From Salinibacterium sp. M195 (GTDB lineage: Bacteria; Actinomycetota; Actinomycetes; Actinomycetales; Microbacteriaceae), in assembly GCF_019443965.1 (NCBI RefSeq), contig NZ_CP040814.1, forward strand, positions 2,356,001 through 2,420,000: DNA of 64,000 nucleotides, written 5' to 3'. Positions within the stretch are counted from its first letter, which is position 1; every line of letters begins with the position of its first letter. The notes beneath the pieces are model-generated. The model searched no databases and had not been told where the DNA came from. It was given only the letters and a program-made list of their open reading frames with translations. The translations under genes and the position numbers were made by a program. This document shows positions 32,362 through 42,538 of this stretch, in pieces.

Positions 32362-32730
32362 CTAGGCCAATTGCACAAACCAGATTTGGCTCATGCGGTA
32401 AACCATCACGGCAATCGAGAGGCACGCAACGCCGAGCACGACGCTGCTCCAACGGTTGCGCTCAATGAGCCCCCACATGACCGCCGCCGGTGGAATGAGG
32501 ATCGCCGAAACCAAATAGATCCAGAACTCCAAGGCACTACCGGTAGCGACGTTCCCGGCCAGCGGGGCAATGATTGCCATCACCAACTGCACCACCAAGA
32601 GCGCCTCGACGAGGAGTGTGGCGCCCAGGGTGTAGTCGTTAGGTTTAACCCCCGCGAATCCGACGACAATGGCCGCAACGCCGGCGAGTACCGCAATCAC
32701 AATCTGCACCCAAACGAACCACTCAACCAT
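32362..32730 (-). CDS. Small four-helix membrane protein of unknown function
   Basis: The 122-residue product has four hydrophobic helices (about 3-26, 34-58, 66-84 and 93-115). No family is recognised. The ATG overlaps the last eight bases of truB, so translation is coupled. With the next gene it makes a pair of small membrane proteins between truB and ribF. Confidence 0.6.
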   Translation of the reverse strand: MVEWFVWVQIVIAVLAGVAAIVVGFAGVKPNDYTLGATLLVEALLVVQLVMAIIAPLAGNVATGSALEFWIYLVSAILIPPAAVMWGLIERNRWSSVVLGVACLSIAVMVYRMSQIWFVQLA

Positions 32731-33712
32731 CGCTCGACGCGCCTTTCACAGAGCCAGCTCCGGGTTTCACCGATTCGGCAGAACTATCCGCCTCGGCCTC
32801 GACCGGGGCTGCCGCCGCATCAACCGGAAAATTGGAGAGAATGCGAGTGCGCCCGTTGACGACTTCCGCCAGGCCAACCAACCGGCCGGCTGAATTCACA
32901 ATGGCAAGAGGGCCAGCGCCAACAGGCCCCAAAGGAATCTGCTGCCCCCGCGAGAGATCAAACGCTTCGTCGTCAGAGATTTCTACTGTGTCAAAGAGCG
33001 TGCCAGCGACCTTTGCTGGCGCAACCAGGCGAGTCTCGAGATCGTCATCGAGCGTGCACGCGGTGTCGACCGTGAACGGCCCGACTCTGGTTCGCCGCAG
33101 CGCGGTGAGGTGACCACCAACTCCCAAAACTTCACCAAGATCACGGGCAAGGGCACGAATGTAGGTGCCAGACGTGCAGTCAACACGAACGTTCACATCC
33201 ACAAACTCACCACGTTTCACCGTGAGAACGTCGAAAGCAGAAATTGTTACGGCCCGCTCGGCCAGCACTACTTCTTCCCCTGAACGCACCAGCGTGTAGG
33301 CGCGACGGCCATCCACCTTGATAGCGCTCACCGAACTCGGCCGTTGCATAATCGCGCCCGTGAACTGAGTTACCGCTTCAGCAATGTCGTCGTTGGTGAT
33401 CGCCGCGATCGCCACGGCGTCCGCTGGCTCCGAAAGTTCGCCGTCAGCATCATCCGTGTTCGAGGATGCTCCCAAACGAATCGTGGCCAAGTACTGCTTG
33501 TCGAGACCGACCAGATAAGTGAGTAAACGCGTGGCATTGTTGGCACCGAGAACAAGAAGACCGGTCGCCATCGGATCGAGAGTGCCCGCGTGGCCAATCT
33601 TGCGAGTGCCGACGGATGCCCGAGCACGGGAAATAACACCGTGACTCGTGATGCCCTGGGGTTTGTCAATGAACAGAATTCCGCTGGCAGGATTGCGTGG
33701 CGGCTTCGCCAT
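32723..33712 (-). CDS. truB: tRNA pseudouridine(55) synthase
   Basis: The 329-residue product modifies U55 in the T loop of tRNAs. The catalytic Asp46 is in GHAGTLDPMATGLL, preceded by the N-terminal DKPQGITSHGV motif. The C-terminus carries a Pro/Ala/Ser/Glu-rich tail of about 35 residues beyond the family core. GGGAGG lies upstream of the ATG. In other genomes truB follows rbfA directly; here panE and mutY sit between them on the other strand. Confidence 0.94.
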   Translation of the reverse strand: MAKPPRNPASGILFIDKPQGITSHGVISRARASVGTRKIGHAGTLDPMATGLLVLGANNATRLLTYLVGLDKQYLATIRLGASSNTDDADGELSEPADAVAIAAITNDDIAEAVTQFTGAIMQRPSSVSAIKVDGRRAYTLVRSGEEVVLAERAVTISAFDVLTVKRGEFVDVNVRVDCTSGTYIRALARDLGEVLGVGGHLTALRRTRVGPFTVDTACTLDDDLETRLVAPAKVAGTLFDTVEISDDEAFDLSRGQQIPLGPVGAGPLAIVNSAGRLVGLAEVVNGRTRILSNFPVDAAAAPVEAEADSSAESVKPGAGSVKGASSDG

Positions 33713-33837
33713 GACTGCACCTCCCGAACCCAGCGGCCCCGGATGGGCAGCGCAACAACTTTAGCCAATTCTCTCGCACCTCACGCACGCATCGACACCG
33801 CGACGCGACTGCCCCCTGATTTGCGTGCTTGTGCACT

Positions 33838-33849
33838 TAGACTTCGACT
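33838..33849 (+). promoter_or_regulatory. -10 element TAGACT, leaderless start of panE
   Basis: TAGACT (33838-33843) is 6 bases before the ATG at 33850; no Shine-Dalgarno. Confidence 0.5.
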
Positions 33850-34851
33850 ATGCGAATTGGCATCATTGGGGCGGGTGCCGTTGGCGGCGCCATTGCGGCG
33901 TTGCTAGCTCGCGCTGGTCACGATGTAGAAGTGACGGCACGCGGGGCCCACCTTGACGCCATCCGCCAATCAGGCCTTGCCCTCACCGGGGCATGGGGCG
34001 AAAGCACCTCGCGAATGCGCGCAGCAGCGACGCTGACGCGCGTCAATGAGCTGGTGATCGTCGCCACTAAAGCGCATGATGCGGAACAGGCTCTTCGCGA
34101 CAATGTGGCACATCTCCGCAATGTTCCTGTCGTCATTTTTCAGAACGGCCTTGACTCGCTCGAGACGGCACAGCGTGCGACGCCACGATCAGACATCATT
34201 GGCGGTCTTGCGACGTTTGCGTCATCATTTCTCTCCCCCGGCGAAATTCATGTGACTGCCGCCGGCCCCAGTTATCTCGGAGTGGCCGGAGAGAACGATG
34301 TTCCTGCTCGCTATGCCGCGCGCATCCTCAACGACGTCATGCCGACTTTTGCGGTCCCCAATTTCCGCGGCGCTCAGTGGACGAAGCTGGTCATCAACCA
34401 GGTCAATGCACTGCCCGCCATCACCGGAACAAGCGTGCAGTCCGTCGTCTCAAACTCCGCGTTGCGTCGCGTCATGACGGCAAGCATGCGAGAGACGGTG
34501 CGCGTTGGTCTTGCCACTGGCATCCGCTTTGAGACGCTGCAGGGGCTCACTCATGGCCGACTGCGTAATTTTGCACGGTCTCCGCTGTGGCTGGGCGAGT
34601 TATTGCCCGGACAGATGTCGAGACGCATGGGGATCACTCCCAACCCGGGATCAACGCTCCAAAGCATTCGCCGCGGTCAACCAAGCGAAGTTGACGCCCT
34701 CAACGGTGCTGTCGTTCGCGCAGCGGCGACGGTAGATCGCGGTGCGGAAGTGAATGCGCTTATGGTCGAACTTGTGCACGCCGTAGAGGCCAAGGGCGCG
34801 TTCTTCTCCGCTGGCGAGGTTTCGGCCCGCTACGCGGCGCTGAAGGCGTAA
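33850..34851 (+). CDS. panE: 2-dehydropantoate 2-reductase
   Basis: The 333-residue product begins with the NADP-binding motif IGIIGAGAVGGAIAALLARAGHDV (short form GAGAVGG at residues 7-13) and has the family's KAHDAEQAL and QNGLDSLE motifs, the catalytic Lys in WTKLVINQVNALPAITG and the Glu/Ser-Glu-Val-Asp in GQPSEVDALNG. It should reduce ketopantoate to pantoate in coenzyme A synthesis. Other ketoreductases share this fold, so the substrate is probable rather than certain. It is followed by mutY after 12 bases. Confidence 0.85.
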   Translation: MRIGIIGAGAVGGAIAALLARAGHDVEVTARGAHLDAIRQSGLALTGAWGESTSRMRAAATLTRVNELVIVATKAHDAEQALRDNVAHLRNVPVVIFQNGLDSLETAQRATPRSDIIGGLATFASSFLSPGEIHVTAAGPSYLGVAGENDVPARYAARILNDVMPTFAVPNFRGAQWTKLVINQVNALPAITGTSVQSVVSNSALRRVMTASMRETVRVGLATGIRFETLQGLTHGRLRNFARSPLWLGELLPGQMSRRMGITPNPGSTLQSIRRGQPSEVDALNGAVVRAAATVDRGAEVNALMVELVHAVEAKGAFFSAGEVSARYAALKA

Positions 34852-34863
34852 GGGCGATCGCGC

Positions 34864-35748
34864 GTGGGCACTGAGTCGACGGCCGACGAACTCACTCTTC
34901 TGATTCGCGAGTGGTTTGCCGCGCAGGGCCGGGATCTCCCGTGGCGCCATGACGGATTCGGAGCATGGGGCATCCTCGTCAGCGAAATTATGCTGCAACA
35001 GACTCCAGTAGTGCGCGTTATCCCCCGACTCGCCCAGTGGCTCGAGCGCTGGCCAACGCCCGCAGATCTCGCCGCTGCCGCTCCGGGGGACGCGGTACGA
35101 GCCTGGGAACGACTCGGCTACCCCCGCCGGGCCCTGAACCTACACGCTGCCGCTTCGGCAATCACCGAGCAGCACGGGGGCATTGTGCCTGAGGACATCC
35201 CCTCGCTCTTGGCTCTGCCCGGCATCGGAGACTACACCGCGCGGGCTGTCGCTGCTTTTGCTTATGGTCACCGCCATCCGGTCGTCGATACGAACGTTCG
35301 GCGAGTCATTGCCCGCGCTGTGCTCGGGCAGGGCGAGGCTGGGCCGCCCTCGACTAAACGGGACCTCGCTGCGATGGAAGAACTACTTCCGGCTGATGCG
35401 AGAGAGGCTCAAGCCACCAACGCTGCGGTAATGGAACTGGGGGCTATCGTCTGCACGGCGCGAAAGCCGCTGTGCGAAGATTGCCCGGTGAAAAACCTGT
35501 GCCAGTGGCGCGCGACGGGCTACCCACCATATGAAGGTAAACGTCAGGCAACTCAGAAACGTTTCGAGGGCTCAGATCGCCAAGTTCGGGGGCTTATCTT
35601 GGCCGAGCTGCGTGCCAGCGACGTGCCCGTTTCGGCAGCCGAAATAGTTCAGGTGTGGGCTGAGAGCGAGCAGCGCGAGCGGGCACTCAACGGCTTACTG
35701 CGAGACGGTCTTGTCGTGCGGGTCGATTCTGACTACGAGCTGCCTTAG
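34864..35748 (+). CDS. mutY: A/G-specific adenine glycosylase
   Basis: The 294-residue product removes adenine mispaired with 8-oxoguanine. It has the catalytic Glu in EIMLQQTPV, the HhH motif LPGIGDYTARAV and the catalytic Asp in VDTNVRRV, and the [4Fe-4S] ligands Cys-X6-Cys-X2-Cys-X5-Cys in the segment CTARKPLCEDCPVKNLC. The C-terminal domain is short, as in other actinobacterial MutY proteins compared with the 350-residue E. coli enzyme. GTG start; co-transcribed with panE. The stop TAG overlaps the stop of convergent rbfA within the four bases TTAG. Confidence 0.93.
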   Translation: MGTESTADELTLLIREWFAAQGRDLPWRHDGFGAWGILVSEIMLQQTPVVRVIPRLAQWLERWPTPADLAAAAPGDAVRAWERLGYPRRALNLHAAASAITEQHGGIVPEDIPSLLALPGIGDYTARAVAAFAYGHRHPVVDTNVRRVIARAVLGQGEAGPPSTKRDLAAMEELLPADAREAQATNAAVMELGAIVCTARKPLCEDCPVKNLCQWRATGYPPYEGKRQATQKRFEGSDRQVRGLILAELRASDVPVSAAEIVQVWAESEQRERALNGLLRDGLVVRVDSDYELP

Positions 35749-36245
35749 TCGTCTTTGCTGACGTAGACCGCGTCATCATCGTCGTCGTCATCGTCGAAGC
35801 CTGCTGCTTCCTCTTCAGCAGCAAGGTCGCGAGGCTTAACGTAGGGATCTTCGTCGCCGGCGTAGGTCGCATTCTGCTTGAGCGAACCAATTGAGGCGTC
35901 GCGCTGGTGCGCTTCAGTGAGAAGCGAGTCAATCAACGCCGCATTCTCCGGAATACCGTCGGGAATGAACTCGATTGACGGAGTCAAGCGCGCGGTGAGG
36001 TTCTTGCCCACCTCGCGGCGGACCAGTCCGGTCGCGGACTTCAGAGCAGCCGCGCTCTCGAGGCGTTCTTCGTCTGAGCCATAGACGGTGAAGAAAACGG
36101 AAGCATGCTGCAAATCACCAGTGACGCGAACGTCAGTAATCGTGACAAACCCCAGTCTCGGATCTCTGATGCCACGCTCTAGTGTCTTCGCAACAATCAC
36201 CTTGATGCGGTCGGCCATTTTCGCCGCACGAGCTGCGTCAACCAT
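35745..36245 (-). CDS. rbfA: Ribosome-binding factor A
   Basis: The 166-residue product has the KH-like fold of RbfA (RIKVIVAKTLERGIRDPRLGFVTITDVRVTGDLQHASVF), which helps mature the 5' end of 16S rRNA in the 30S subunit. The C-terminal tail (about 125-166) is acidic and carries eight consecutive Asp near residue 150. GAAGGAG precedes the ATG. It lies downstream of infB but is separated from it by two hairpins, one of them very long. Confidence 0.94.
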   Translation of the reverse strand: MVDAARAAKMADRIKVIVAKTLERGIRDPRLGFVTITDVRVTGDLQHASVFFTVYGSDEERLESAAALKSATGLVRREVGKNLTARLTPSIEFIPDGIPENAALIDSLLTEAHQRDASIGSLKQNATYAGDEDPYVKPRDLAAEEEAAGFDDDDDDDDAVYVSKDD

Positions 36246-36270
36246 CTCTACTCCTTCTATAACTTGTGCT

Positions 36271-36290
36271 GCCTCGGGGTGTACCGAGGC
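36271..36290 (-). terminator. Short hairpin just upstream of rbfA
   Basis: GCCTCGG (36271-36277) pairs with CCGAGGC (36284-36290) around a 6-base loop, in the rbfA leader, directly after the long hairpin. Confidence 0.4.
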
Positions 36291-36292
36291 GT

Positions 36293-36359
36293 TGACGGCA
36301 ACCTGAGCAGGAAGCTTGCGGAGCCTGCGTAGCTCCGCTTCCTGCTCAGGTTGCCGTCA
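36293..36359 (-). repeat. Long perfect inverted repeat between infB and rbfA
   Basis: A 23-base perfect inverted repeat (36293-36315 with 36337-36359) surrounds a 5-base inner stem GGAGC/GCTCC and a 7-base loop; the only irregularity is a TTGC bulge. It has no T tract on either side. It begins 12 bases after the infB stop on the minus strand. It could be a U-tract-free terminator, an RNase III site, or a small palindromic mobile unit. Confidence 0.75.
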
Positions 36360-36371
36360 TAAGCCAACGAG

Positions 36372-39158
36372 CTAGACCCGCGGCTTTTCCTTCATTTCGA
36401 TTGTCTCGATCTCGTCACCGATTTGGATGTCGTTGAACTTACCAAGTCCGATACCGGCTTCGTAGTCAGTACGAACTTCAGTGACGTCATCCTTGAAGCG
36501 ACGCAGTGAGTCGATCGCGAGGTTGTCGCCAACGACGACACCTTCGCGGATAACTCGTGCCTTGGCGTTTCGCGTGATCGTTCCCGAGCGCACGATGACA
36601 CCAGCGATGTTTCCGACCTTGGAGGAGCGGAAGATCTCGCGGATCTCGGCAACACCAGACTGAACTTCTTCGAACTCAGGCTTGAGCATTCCCTTGAGCG
36701 AGTTCTCGACGTCTTCGAGGGCTGCGTAGATGACCGAGTAGAAACGAACGTCGACGCCTTCGCGAGCGGCACGTTCGCGTGCCTTCGGGTCGGGGCGAAC
36801 GTTGAATCCAATGATGATCGCGTTGTCGACCGTGGCGAGGTTGATGTCGCTCTCGGTAACAGCACCAACACCGCGGTGGATGATGCGCAGCTGAACCGAG
36901 TCATCGACATCAATCTTGAGCAGCGACTCTTCGAGGGCTTCAACAGCACCCGAAACGTCACCCTTGATGATGAGGTTGAGCGATTCGACCTTGCCATCTT
37001 CGAGGGCCTTCGTGAAGTCCTCGAGGCTGATGCGCTTGCGGCTACGAGCCAACATTGCGTTGCGCTCTGCTGCTTCGCGCTTTTCAGCGATCTGGCGAGC
37101 CATGCGGTCATCGTCGGTAACCAAGAACACGTCGCCGGCCTTGGGCACTGAGGTCAGACCAAGCACAGCAACGGGACGCGACGGTTCAGCTTTGAGGACC
37201 GAATCGCCGTTCTCGTCGAACATTGCACGAACGCGACCGTAAGCGGTACCGGCAACGATCGGATCTCCGACCGAAAGCGTTCCCGACTGGATGAGCACGG
37301 TAGCAACAGCACCGCGACCCTTGTCGAGCTTGGCTTCAATCGCAACACCACGAGCATCCTTGTTGGGGTTTGCGCGCAGGTCGAGTCCAGCATCCGCGGT
37401 CAGGAGCACAGCGTCAAGAAGCTCGGTGATACCGATCTTGTTGAGCGCCGAGACGTCCATGAACATGGTGTCTCCACCGTATTCTTCGGCAACGAGGCCG
37501 AATTCGGTGAGCTGCTGGCGTACCTTGGCCGGGTTTGCGCCCTCTTTGTCGATCTTGTTGATTGCGACAACGATCGGAACGTTTGCTGCCTGAGCGTGGT
37601 TGAGTGCTTCAACCGTCTGGGGCATGATTCCGTCGTCAGCAGCAACCACGAGGATGGCAACGTCGGTGACTTGGGCACCACGAGCACGCATAGCGGTGAA
37701 CGCTTCGTGGCCGGGGGTGTCAATGAACGTGATGGGACGTTCGTAGCCATCGTGCTCTTTGACGACCTGGTAGGCACCAATGTGCTGCGTGATGCCGCCG
37801 GCTTCGCCAGCAACAACGTTGGCGTTACGGATGGCGTCGAGGAGCTTGGTCTTACCGTGGTCGACGTGACCCATGACCGTGACGACGGGAGGACGGATAA
37901 CAAGTTCGTCTTCTGATTCGTCTTCGAGTTCTTGATCGAGGTCCATATCGAAGCCGAGCAGGAGCTCGCGGTCTTCCTCTTCAGGAGAAACCATTTCGAT
38001 CTTGAAGCCGAGCTCATCACCCAGGATGCCGAACGTTGCCTCATCGAGAGACTCCGTTGCCGTAGCCATTTGTCCCAAGTGGAACAGCACAGTGACGAGG
38101 TTTCCGGGGCTTGTGTCGATCTTGTCGGCAAAGTCGGTTATTGAAGCGCCACGACGAAGGCGAATAACTTCCTTGCCATTTCCGCGGGGGACGCTAACGC
38201 CACCAAGCGAAGGGGCCTCTCTCAGCTCGAACTCTGCCCGTTTCGCCCGCTTCGACTTACGTGCTTTGCTCTTGCCGCCACCACGGCCGAAGGCACCTGC
38301 GGTACCTCCGCCGGGGCCACGACCGCGTCCGCCAGCTGGCGGACGGTTCGGACCAAAGTTGTTAGGTGCGCCACCTGGGCGTGCACCGGCTCCCGCTGCG
38401 CCTGGACGTGCGCCAGCACCAGCACCGGGGCCGCCTGGACGCTGACCGAAGCCACCGGGACGAGTTCCCTGACCGGGTCCTCCTGGACGAGGAGCACCGG
38501 GACGCGGCGATCCTGGACGAGGAGCACCGGGACGCGGCGATCCTGGACGAGGAAGACCGGGGCGAGGTGCGCCTGGGCGAGGAATCGAACTACCAGCACC
38601 GCCGCTAGCAGCGGGGCGTCCCATTCCCTGATTAGAAGCGAAGGGGTTATTTCCCGGACGGGGCGTGCCCGGACGAGGAACAGAGGAAGGACTCGGAGCG
38701 GCAGCAGCGTTACCTGCGGGCTTCTCCCCTGACTCAGCGGATGCTTTCTCCGCGGCCAAAGCCTTCTCTGCAGCAAGTGCCTGAGCCTGACGCTCAGCGA
38801 CCGTCAACGGTGCGGGCGCCGCACCCTCTTCTGGTTCGTGAGTGGGTTCGGGCTCGGACTCGACAGCAGGAGCTTCTTGAGCAACTGTTGCCGGGGTCGG
38901 CGCACTTGGTACGGGCGTCTTGGGTTTCGGCGCAGCTTTAGGCTCGGCCTTGGGAGCAGCCTTGGGCTTCTCGGGCTCTGCTGGGGCTTTCGCGGCGTCT
39001 GCTTCGAGAGCAGCTTTCAACCGTCGTGCGACGGGCGGTTCAATGCTTGACGAAGGGCCTTTAACGAATTCGCCCATTTCTTTGAGCTTCGCTAGTGCAG
39101 CCTTGCTATCGACGCCTGCTTCGGCGGCAACTTCGTGTACGCGTGGTTTGGCAGCCAC
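36372..39158 (-). CDS. infB: Translation initiation factor IF-2
   Basis: The 928-residue product delivers formyl-Met-tRNA to the 30S subunit. It has the IF2-N domain at the start, a long Pro/Ala/Gly/Arg-rich linker (about 60-300), the GTPase domain with [22 protein letters not shown] and NKIDK near residues 430-550, and the C-terminal barrel and tRNA-binding domains. The linker contains near-identical [13 protein letters not shown] units encoded by a 30-base DNA repeat (38481-38570). GTG start with AGGAG 6 bases upstream. Confidence 0.96.
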   Translation of the reverse strand: MAAKPRVHEVAAEAGVDSKAALAKLKEMGEFVKGPSSSIEPPVARRLKAALEADAAKAPAEPEKPKAAPKAEPKAAPKPKTPVPSAPTPATVAQEAPAVESEPEPTHEPEEGAAPAPLTVAERQAQALAAEKALAAEKASAESGEKPAGNAAAAPSPSSVPRPGTPRPGNNPFASNQGMGRPAASGGAGSSIPRPGAPRPGLPRPGSPRPGAPRPGSPRPGAPRPGGPGQGTRPGGFGQRPGGPGAGAGARPGAAGAGARPGGAPNNFGPNRPPAGGRGRGPGGGTAGAFGRGGGKSKARKSKRAKRAEFELREAPSLGGVSVPRGNGKEVIRLRRGASITDFADKIDTSPGNLVTVLFHLGQMATATESLDEATFGILGDELGFKIEMVSPEEEDRELLLGFDMDLDQELEDESEDELVIRPPVVTVMGHVDHGKTKLLDAIRNANVVAGEAGGITQHIGAYQVVKEHDGYERPITFIDTPGHEAFTAMRARGAQVTDVAILVVAADDGIMPQTVEALNHAQAANVPIVVAINKIDKEGANPAKVRQQLTEFGLVAEEYGGDTMFMDVSALNKIGITELLDAVLLTADAGLDLRANPNKDARGVAIEAKLDKGRGAVATVLIQSGTLSVGDPIVAGTAYGRVRAMFDENGDSVLKAEPSRPVAVLGLTSVPKAGDVFLVTDDDRMARQIAEKREAAERNAMLARSRKRISLEDFTKALEDGKVESLNLIIKGDVSGAVEALEESLLKIDVDDSVQLRIIHRGVGAVTESDINLATVDNAIIIGFNVRPDPKARERAAREGVDVRFYSVIYAALEDVENSLKGMLKPEFEEVQSGVAEIREIFRSSKVGNIAGVIVRSGTITRNAKARVIREGVVVGDNLAIDSLRRFKDDVTEVRTDYEAGIGLGKFNDIQIGDEIETIEMKEKPRV
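38481..38570. repeat. 30-base tandem repeat inside infB
   Basis: Two identical 30-base units (38481-38510 and 38511-38540) are followed by a third, diverged unit (38541-38570). They encode Pro-Arg-Pro-Gly repeats in the IF-2 linker. The reading frame is kept, so copy-number change would only alter linker length. Confidence 0.8.
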
Positions 39159-39249
39159 TTTTCTCCTGTCTGAGCCTGCTCCCAGACAGGGGGCAGGCCT
39201 CTAATTACGGACGGAACTCATTTCGAGCCGCTCATTAGTTGTCCATAGG

Positions 39250-39540
39250 TCAATCAGCCTGTTCGTTAGGGGACATCGGTTGATGCCCCGCCTCATATTC
39301 AGCTAACACTGAAAGAAGTGCTCCGGTATCTAGTGCTGAATCCACCTTCAACGCACGAGTAAAAGCTCTGCGTTTGACCGCAGAATCAAAACAAGTGGAT
39401 GTGGGGTGAAGCCACGCACCGCGACCCGGAAGTGTGGCCGATTGGTCGGCCACAACCGCACCGTGAGATGCGATAACCCTCAGTAACGAGGATCTGCTGC
39501 CGCTCGCGCGACAGCCAATACACGTTCTTACTGCACCCAT
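39250..39540 (-). CDS. YlxR-family RNA-binding protein (RnpM)
   Basis: From the ATG at 39540 the product has 96 residues, matching YlxR/DUF448 proteins. The family motif is seen as GAVRTCIGCRASGSRSSLLRVI at the start and PGRGAWLHPTSTCFDSAVKRRAF in the middle. YlxR binds RNA, and in some Gram-positives binds RNase P RNA (RnpM). AGGGG lies 6 bases before this ATG, while the longer frame to 39651 lacks a good start. It sits in the usual place between nusA and infB. Confidence 0.88.
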   Translation of the reverse strand: MGAVRTCIGCRASGSRSSLLRVIASHGAVVADQSATLPGRGAWLHPTSTCFDSAVKRRAFTRALKVDSALDTGALLSVLAEYEAGHQPMSPNEQAD

Positions 39541-39662
39541 GATACCCCTACTCTGCAATCGCGCACTCCCCCCCCGCACCCTCATGCCAGAAGATGCTGC
39601 GGCCACGTGCGGCATGTCGGCCCTTCCCCGTCGTGAGACAAGAGCCGACACGCACGATGCAT

Positions 39663-40664
39663 TTATTCTTCGTCGAGAATCGAGTCTGGCTGGATGTCGA
39701 TGCGCGCGCCGGTGAGTTTGGCGGCCAATCGAGCATTCTGGCCTTCTTTGCCAATCGCTAGCGACAATTGGTAGTCGGGCACGAGTGCACGAACTGCCTT
39801 GGTCGCCTCGTCGATCACATACGAGCTCGATACCTTTGCGGGCGAGAGCGCGTTAGCAACAAAGGTGGCAAGGTTTTCCGAGTAGTCGACAATATCGATC
39901 TTCTCGTTGTTGAGCTCTGCAGTGACTGCTCGAACACGCTGACCGAGTTCACCAATGCACGAACCCTTGGCGTTGATGCCTGCCTCTGTGGCGCGAACAG
40001 CCATCTTGGTGCGATGACCTGCCTCGCGAGCAACCGAGGTGATTTCCACCAGTCCACTGGCAATCTCCGGAACCTCAAGGGCGAAGAGCTTGCGAACGAG
40101 CGACGGATGAGTGCGACTGACCGTGATCTGAGGACCCTTGTCACCCTTGTTCACGGCCGTGACGTAGACGCGGAGTCGAGAACCGTGCTTGTATTCCTCG
40201 CTCGGCACCTGCTCTTCTGGAGGCATAATCGCTTCCACCGTGCCCAGGTCGATGTGAATCATGCGCGGGTTGGGACCCTGCTGGATTACACCGGCAACGA
40301 TGTCTCCCTCACGACCCTTGAACTCACCAAGAACTTTGTCGTCACCAATGTCGCGAAGACGCTGGTTGATGACCTGTTTTGCTGCAAACGCCGCAATGCG
40401 CCCGAAATCGCTTGGGCTATCTTCAGCCTCGCCGATAACGGCACCTTCGTCGTCATATTCAGGAACCCACACACTGACGTGGCCAGTCTTGCGGTCAAGA
40501 ACAACCCGTGCCGTCGGCGCAACTTCTGCAACCGTGCCTTCGGGAGCCTCAACATGCTTGAGATAGGCACTCATGATTGCCTGCTCAATGATCTGCACCA
40601 GTTCGTCGAACGGTATCTCTCGTTCGCGCTCCATCATGCGCAGCACGCTCAAGTCGATATCCAT
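39663..40664 (-). CDS. nusA: Transcription termination/antitermination factor NusA
   Basis: The 333-residue product has the N-terminal RNA polymerase-binding domain ([29 protein letters not shown]), an S1 domain near 115-185 ([14 protein letters not shown]) and two KH domains ([46 protein letters not shown]). It lacks the C-terminal acidic repeats found in E. coli, as is usual for actinobacteria. GGAGG stands upstream of the ATG. It is first in the nusA-ylxR-infB-rbfA run, after two hairpins that follow proS. Confidence 0.95.
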   Translation of the reverse strand: MDIDLSVLRMMEREREIPFDELVQIIEQAIMSAYLKHVEAPEGTVAEVAPTARVVLDRKTGHVSVWVPEYDDEGAVIGEAEDSPSDFGRIAAFAAKQVINQRLRDIGDDKVLGEFKGREGDIVAGVIQQGPNPRMIHIDLGTVEAIMPPEEQVPSEEYKHGSRLRVYVTAVNKGDKGPQITVSRTHPSLVRKLFALEVPEIASGLVEITSVAREAGHRTKMAVRATEAGINAKGSCIGELGQRVRAVTAELNNEKIDIVDYSENLATFVANALSPAKVSSSYVIDEATKAVRALVPDYQLSLAIGKEGQNARLAAKLTGARIDIQPDSILDEE

Positions 40665-40699
40665 TGAGGGCCTCCGATATTCATTTAGGGGTGATAAAT

Positions 40700-40718
40700 C
40701 GGATCCTTACTGGATCCG
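40700..40718 (-). terminator. Hairpin between proS and nusA
   Basis: CGGATCC (40700-40706) pairs with GGATCCG (40712-40718) around a 5-base loop and is followed on the minus strand by ATTTAT. A second hairpin GGCTA-GTT-TAGCC (40723-40735) lies just before it and contains TAAACT, a possible -10 for the nusA operon. Confidence 0.45.
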
Positions 40719-40738
40719 AATAGGCTAGTTTAGCCGCC

Positions 40739-42520
40739 TTATTTGAGCAGCGCCGCACCAACCTCGTCGATGCTCGTGCTGGTGCGCTCGTTCGTAATGC
40801 GATCCCAGACCTCGACCATTCCATTGGCGGCGTCGCGGCCGACAATCACGATCTTGGGCACACCGAGTAGCTCGGCGTCGCCGAACTTCACGCCGGGAGA
40901 AACCTTGGGACGATCGTCGAAGAGCACATCAAGGCCTGCGGCTTCGAGTGAGGTGACCAGGTTCTCAGCGGTCTCGAAGACAACAGCGTCCTTGCCCGCA
41001 GCGACGATGTGCACGTCAAACGGGCTGATGTTTTTGGGCCACAAGAGGCCCTTGCCGTCGTTGGTGGTCTCCGCAATCGCTGCCATCAGGCGCGTGACAC
41101 CGATGCCGTACGAACCCATCGTGACGGTGACGAGCTTTCCGTTCTCATCGAGAACCTTGAGCCCGAGAACTTCGGCATACTTGCGGCCGAGCTGAAACAC
41201 GTGTCCGATCTCCATACCGCGAGCAGTCTCAATGGGGCCGCTGCCGTCGGGAGCAGGATCGCCAGGACGAACATCCGACACCTCAACGATGCCGTCGCCG
41301 ACGAAATCACGACCGGCAACAAGACCAAGCACGTGCTTCTCGTCGAGATTTGCGCCCGTAATCCATTGCGTGCCGTCAACGACGCGAGGATCGAGCACGA
41401 AACGAACACCGGTTGCCGACTTTTCACCCAGCACCGCGCCCTCAGGGGACCACGGACCGATGTAACCCTTCACGAAGCCGGGGTTTCCCTCGAGCTTGGC
41501 TAGCGCAGCAAAGTCTTCAGCCGTTGCAGCTTCAACCTCAGCGGGGGCGAAGGCGACTTCGGCACGCTTGAGGTCGACATCACGGTCACCGGGAAGACCA
41601 ACGACAACGAGCTCACGAGATCCGTCGATCGATTTGAGCGCAAGAACAATGTTTTTAAGCGTGTCTGCCGCTGTCCACTGGCGATCCTCGCGCGGCTGCT
41701 GCTCGTTAGCGAGCGCAACAAGCGTCTCGATCGTCGGTGTGTTCGGCGAGTCGAAAATTAGCGCCGCGGGCAAGCCGTCAATCGGCAGCGCTTCAGGCGG
41801 CGTCGTGCGATACGCCTCAACGTTTGCCGCATATCCGCCAGCGGTGCGAACGAACGTGTCTTCACCCACGGGGGTGGGGTGCAAGAACTCTTCACTCTTC
41901 GAACCACCCATCGCTCCAGCATCCGCCGACACAATGACGTACTCGAGACCGAGGCGAGTGAAAATGCGCTCGTAAGCGTCACGGTGCTGCTGATACGACA
42001 GGTCGAGGCCGGCATCCGTGTAATCGAAGGAGTAGCTGTCTTTCATCGTGAACTCGCGACCGCGCAGAAGGCCGGCACGCGGGCGCGCCTCATCACGGTA
42101 CTTGTCCTGAATTTGATACAGCGAAAGTGGCAAATCTTTGTAGCTCGAGTAAAGATCTTTCACGAGCAGCGTGAAGACCTCTTCGTGCGTCGGGGCCAAC
42201 AGATAGTCGGCACCCTTGCGATCCTGGAGACGGAAAATACCGTCGCCATACTCAGTCCAGCGCCCCGTCAGCTCATAAGGCTCCCGCGGCAACAGCGCCG
42301 GAAAGTGCACCTCTTGAGCGCCGAACGATTCGAGTTCGTCGCGGATGATCGCCTCAATCTTGCGGCGGACCTTGAGACCAAGCGGCAACCACGCAAAGAC
42401 ACCAGGAGCCTGACGGCGGATGTAGCCGGCACGCACCAAAAGGCGGTGGCTGGCTACCTCAGCATCGACGGGATCTTCGCGGAGCGTGCGGACAAAGAGT
42501 TGAGAAAGACGTGTAGACAC
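40739..42520 (-). CDS. proS: Prolyl-tRNA synthetase (bacterial type)
   Basis: The 593-residue product is the bacterial form with the editing insertion domain between motifs 2 and 3 (about residues 225-400). Class II motifs are seen: [29 protein letters not shown] near 48, [24 protein letters not shown] near 140 and [15 protein letters not shown] near 445. It charges tRNA-Pro. The start is GTG, 6 bases after TAACAT and without Shine-Dalgarno, so proS seems to have its own leaderless transcript although ispG ends only 18 bases upstream. Confidence 0.96.
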   Translation of the reverse strand: MSTRLSQLFVRTLREDPVDAEVASHRLLVRAGYIRRQAPGVFAWLPLGLKVRRKIEAIIRDELESFGAQEVHFPALLPREPYELTGRWTEYGDGIFRLQDRKGADYLLAPTHEEVFTLLVKDLYSSYKDLPLSLYQIQDKYRDEARPRAGLLRGREFTMKDSYSFDYTDAGLDLSYQQHRDAYERIFTRLGLEYVIVSADAGAMGGSKSEEFLHPTPVGEDTFVRTAGGYAANVEAYRTTPPEALPIDGLPAALIFDSPNTPTIETLVALANEQQPREDRQWTAADTLKNIVLALKSIDGSRELVVVGLPGDRDVDLKRAEVAFAPAEVEAATAEDFAALAKLEGNPGFVKGYIGPWSPEGAVLGEKSATGVRFVLDPRVVDGTQWITGANLDEKHVLGLVAGRDFVGDGIVEVSDVRPGDPAPDGSGPIETARGMEIGHVFQLGRKYAEVLGLKVLDENGKLVTVTMGSYGIGVTRLMAAIAETTNDGKGLLWPKNISPFDVHIVAAGKDAVVFETAENLVTSLEAAGLDVLFDDRPKVSPGVKFGDAELLGVPKIVIVGRDAANGMVEVWDRITNERTSTSIDEVGAALLK

Positions 42521-42532
42521 GTCTCAATGTTA
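42521..42532 (-). promoter_or_regulatory. -10 element TAACAT, leaderless GTG start of proS
   Basis: TAACAT (42527-42532) is 6 bases before the GTG at 42520, within the ispG-proS gap. Confidence 0.5.
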
Positions 42533-42538
42533 GTGGCG

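Noticed and set aside
38461..38590. CRISPR-like array
   Set aside because: The 30-base units are directly adjacent, without spacers, and encode in-frame Pro-Arg-Pro-Gly repeats of IF-2.
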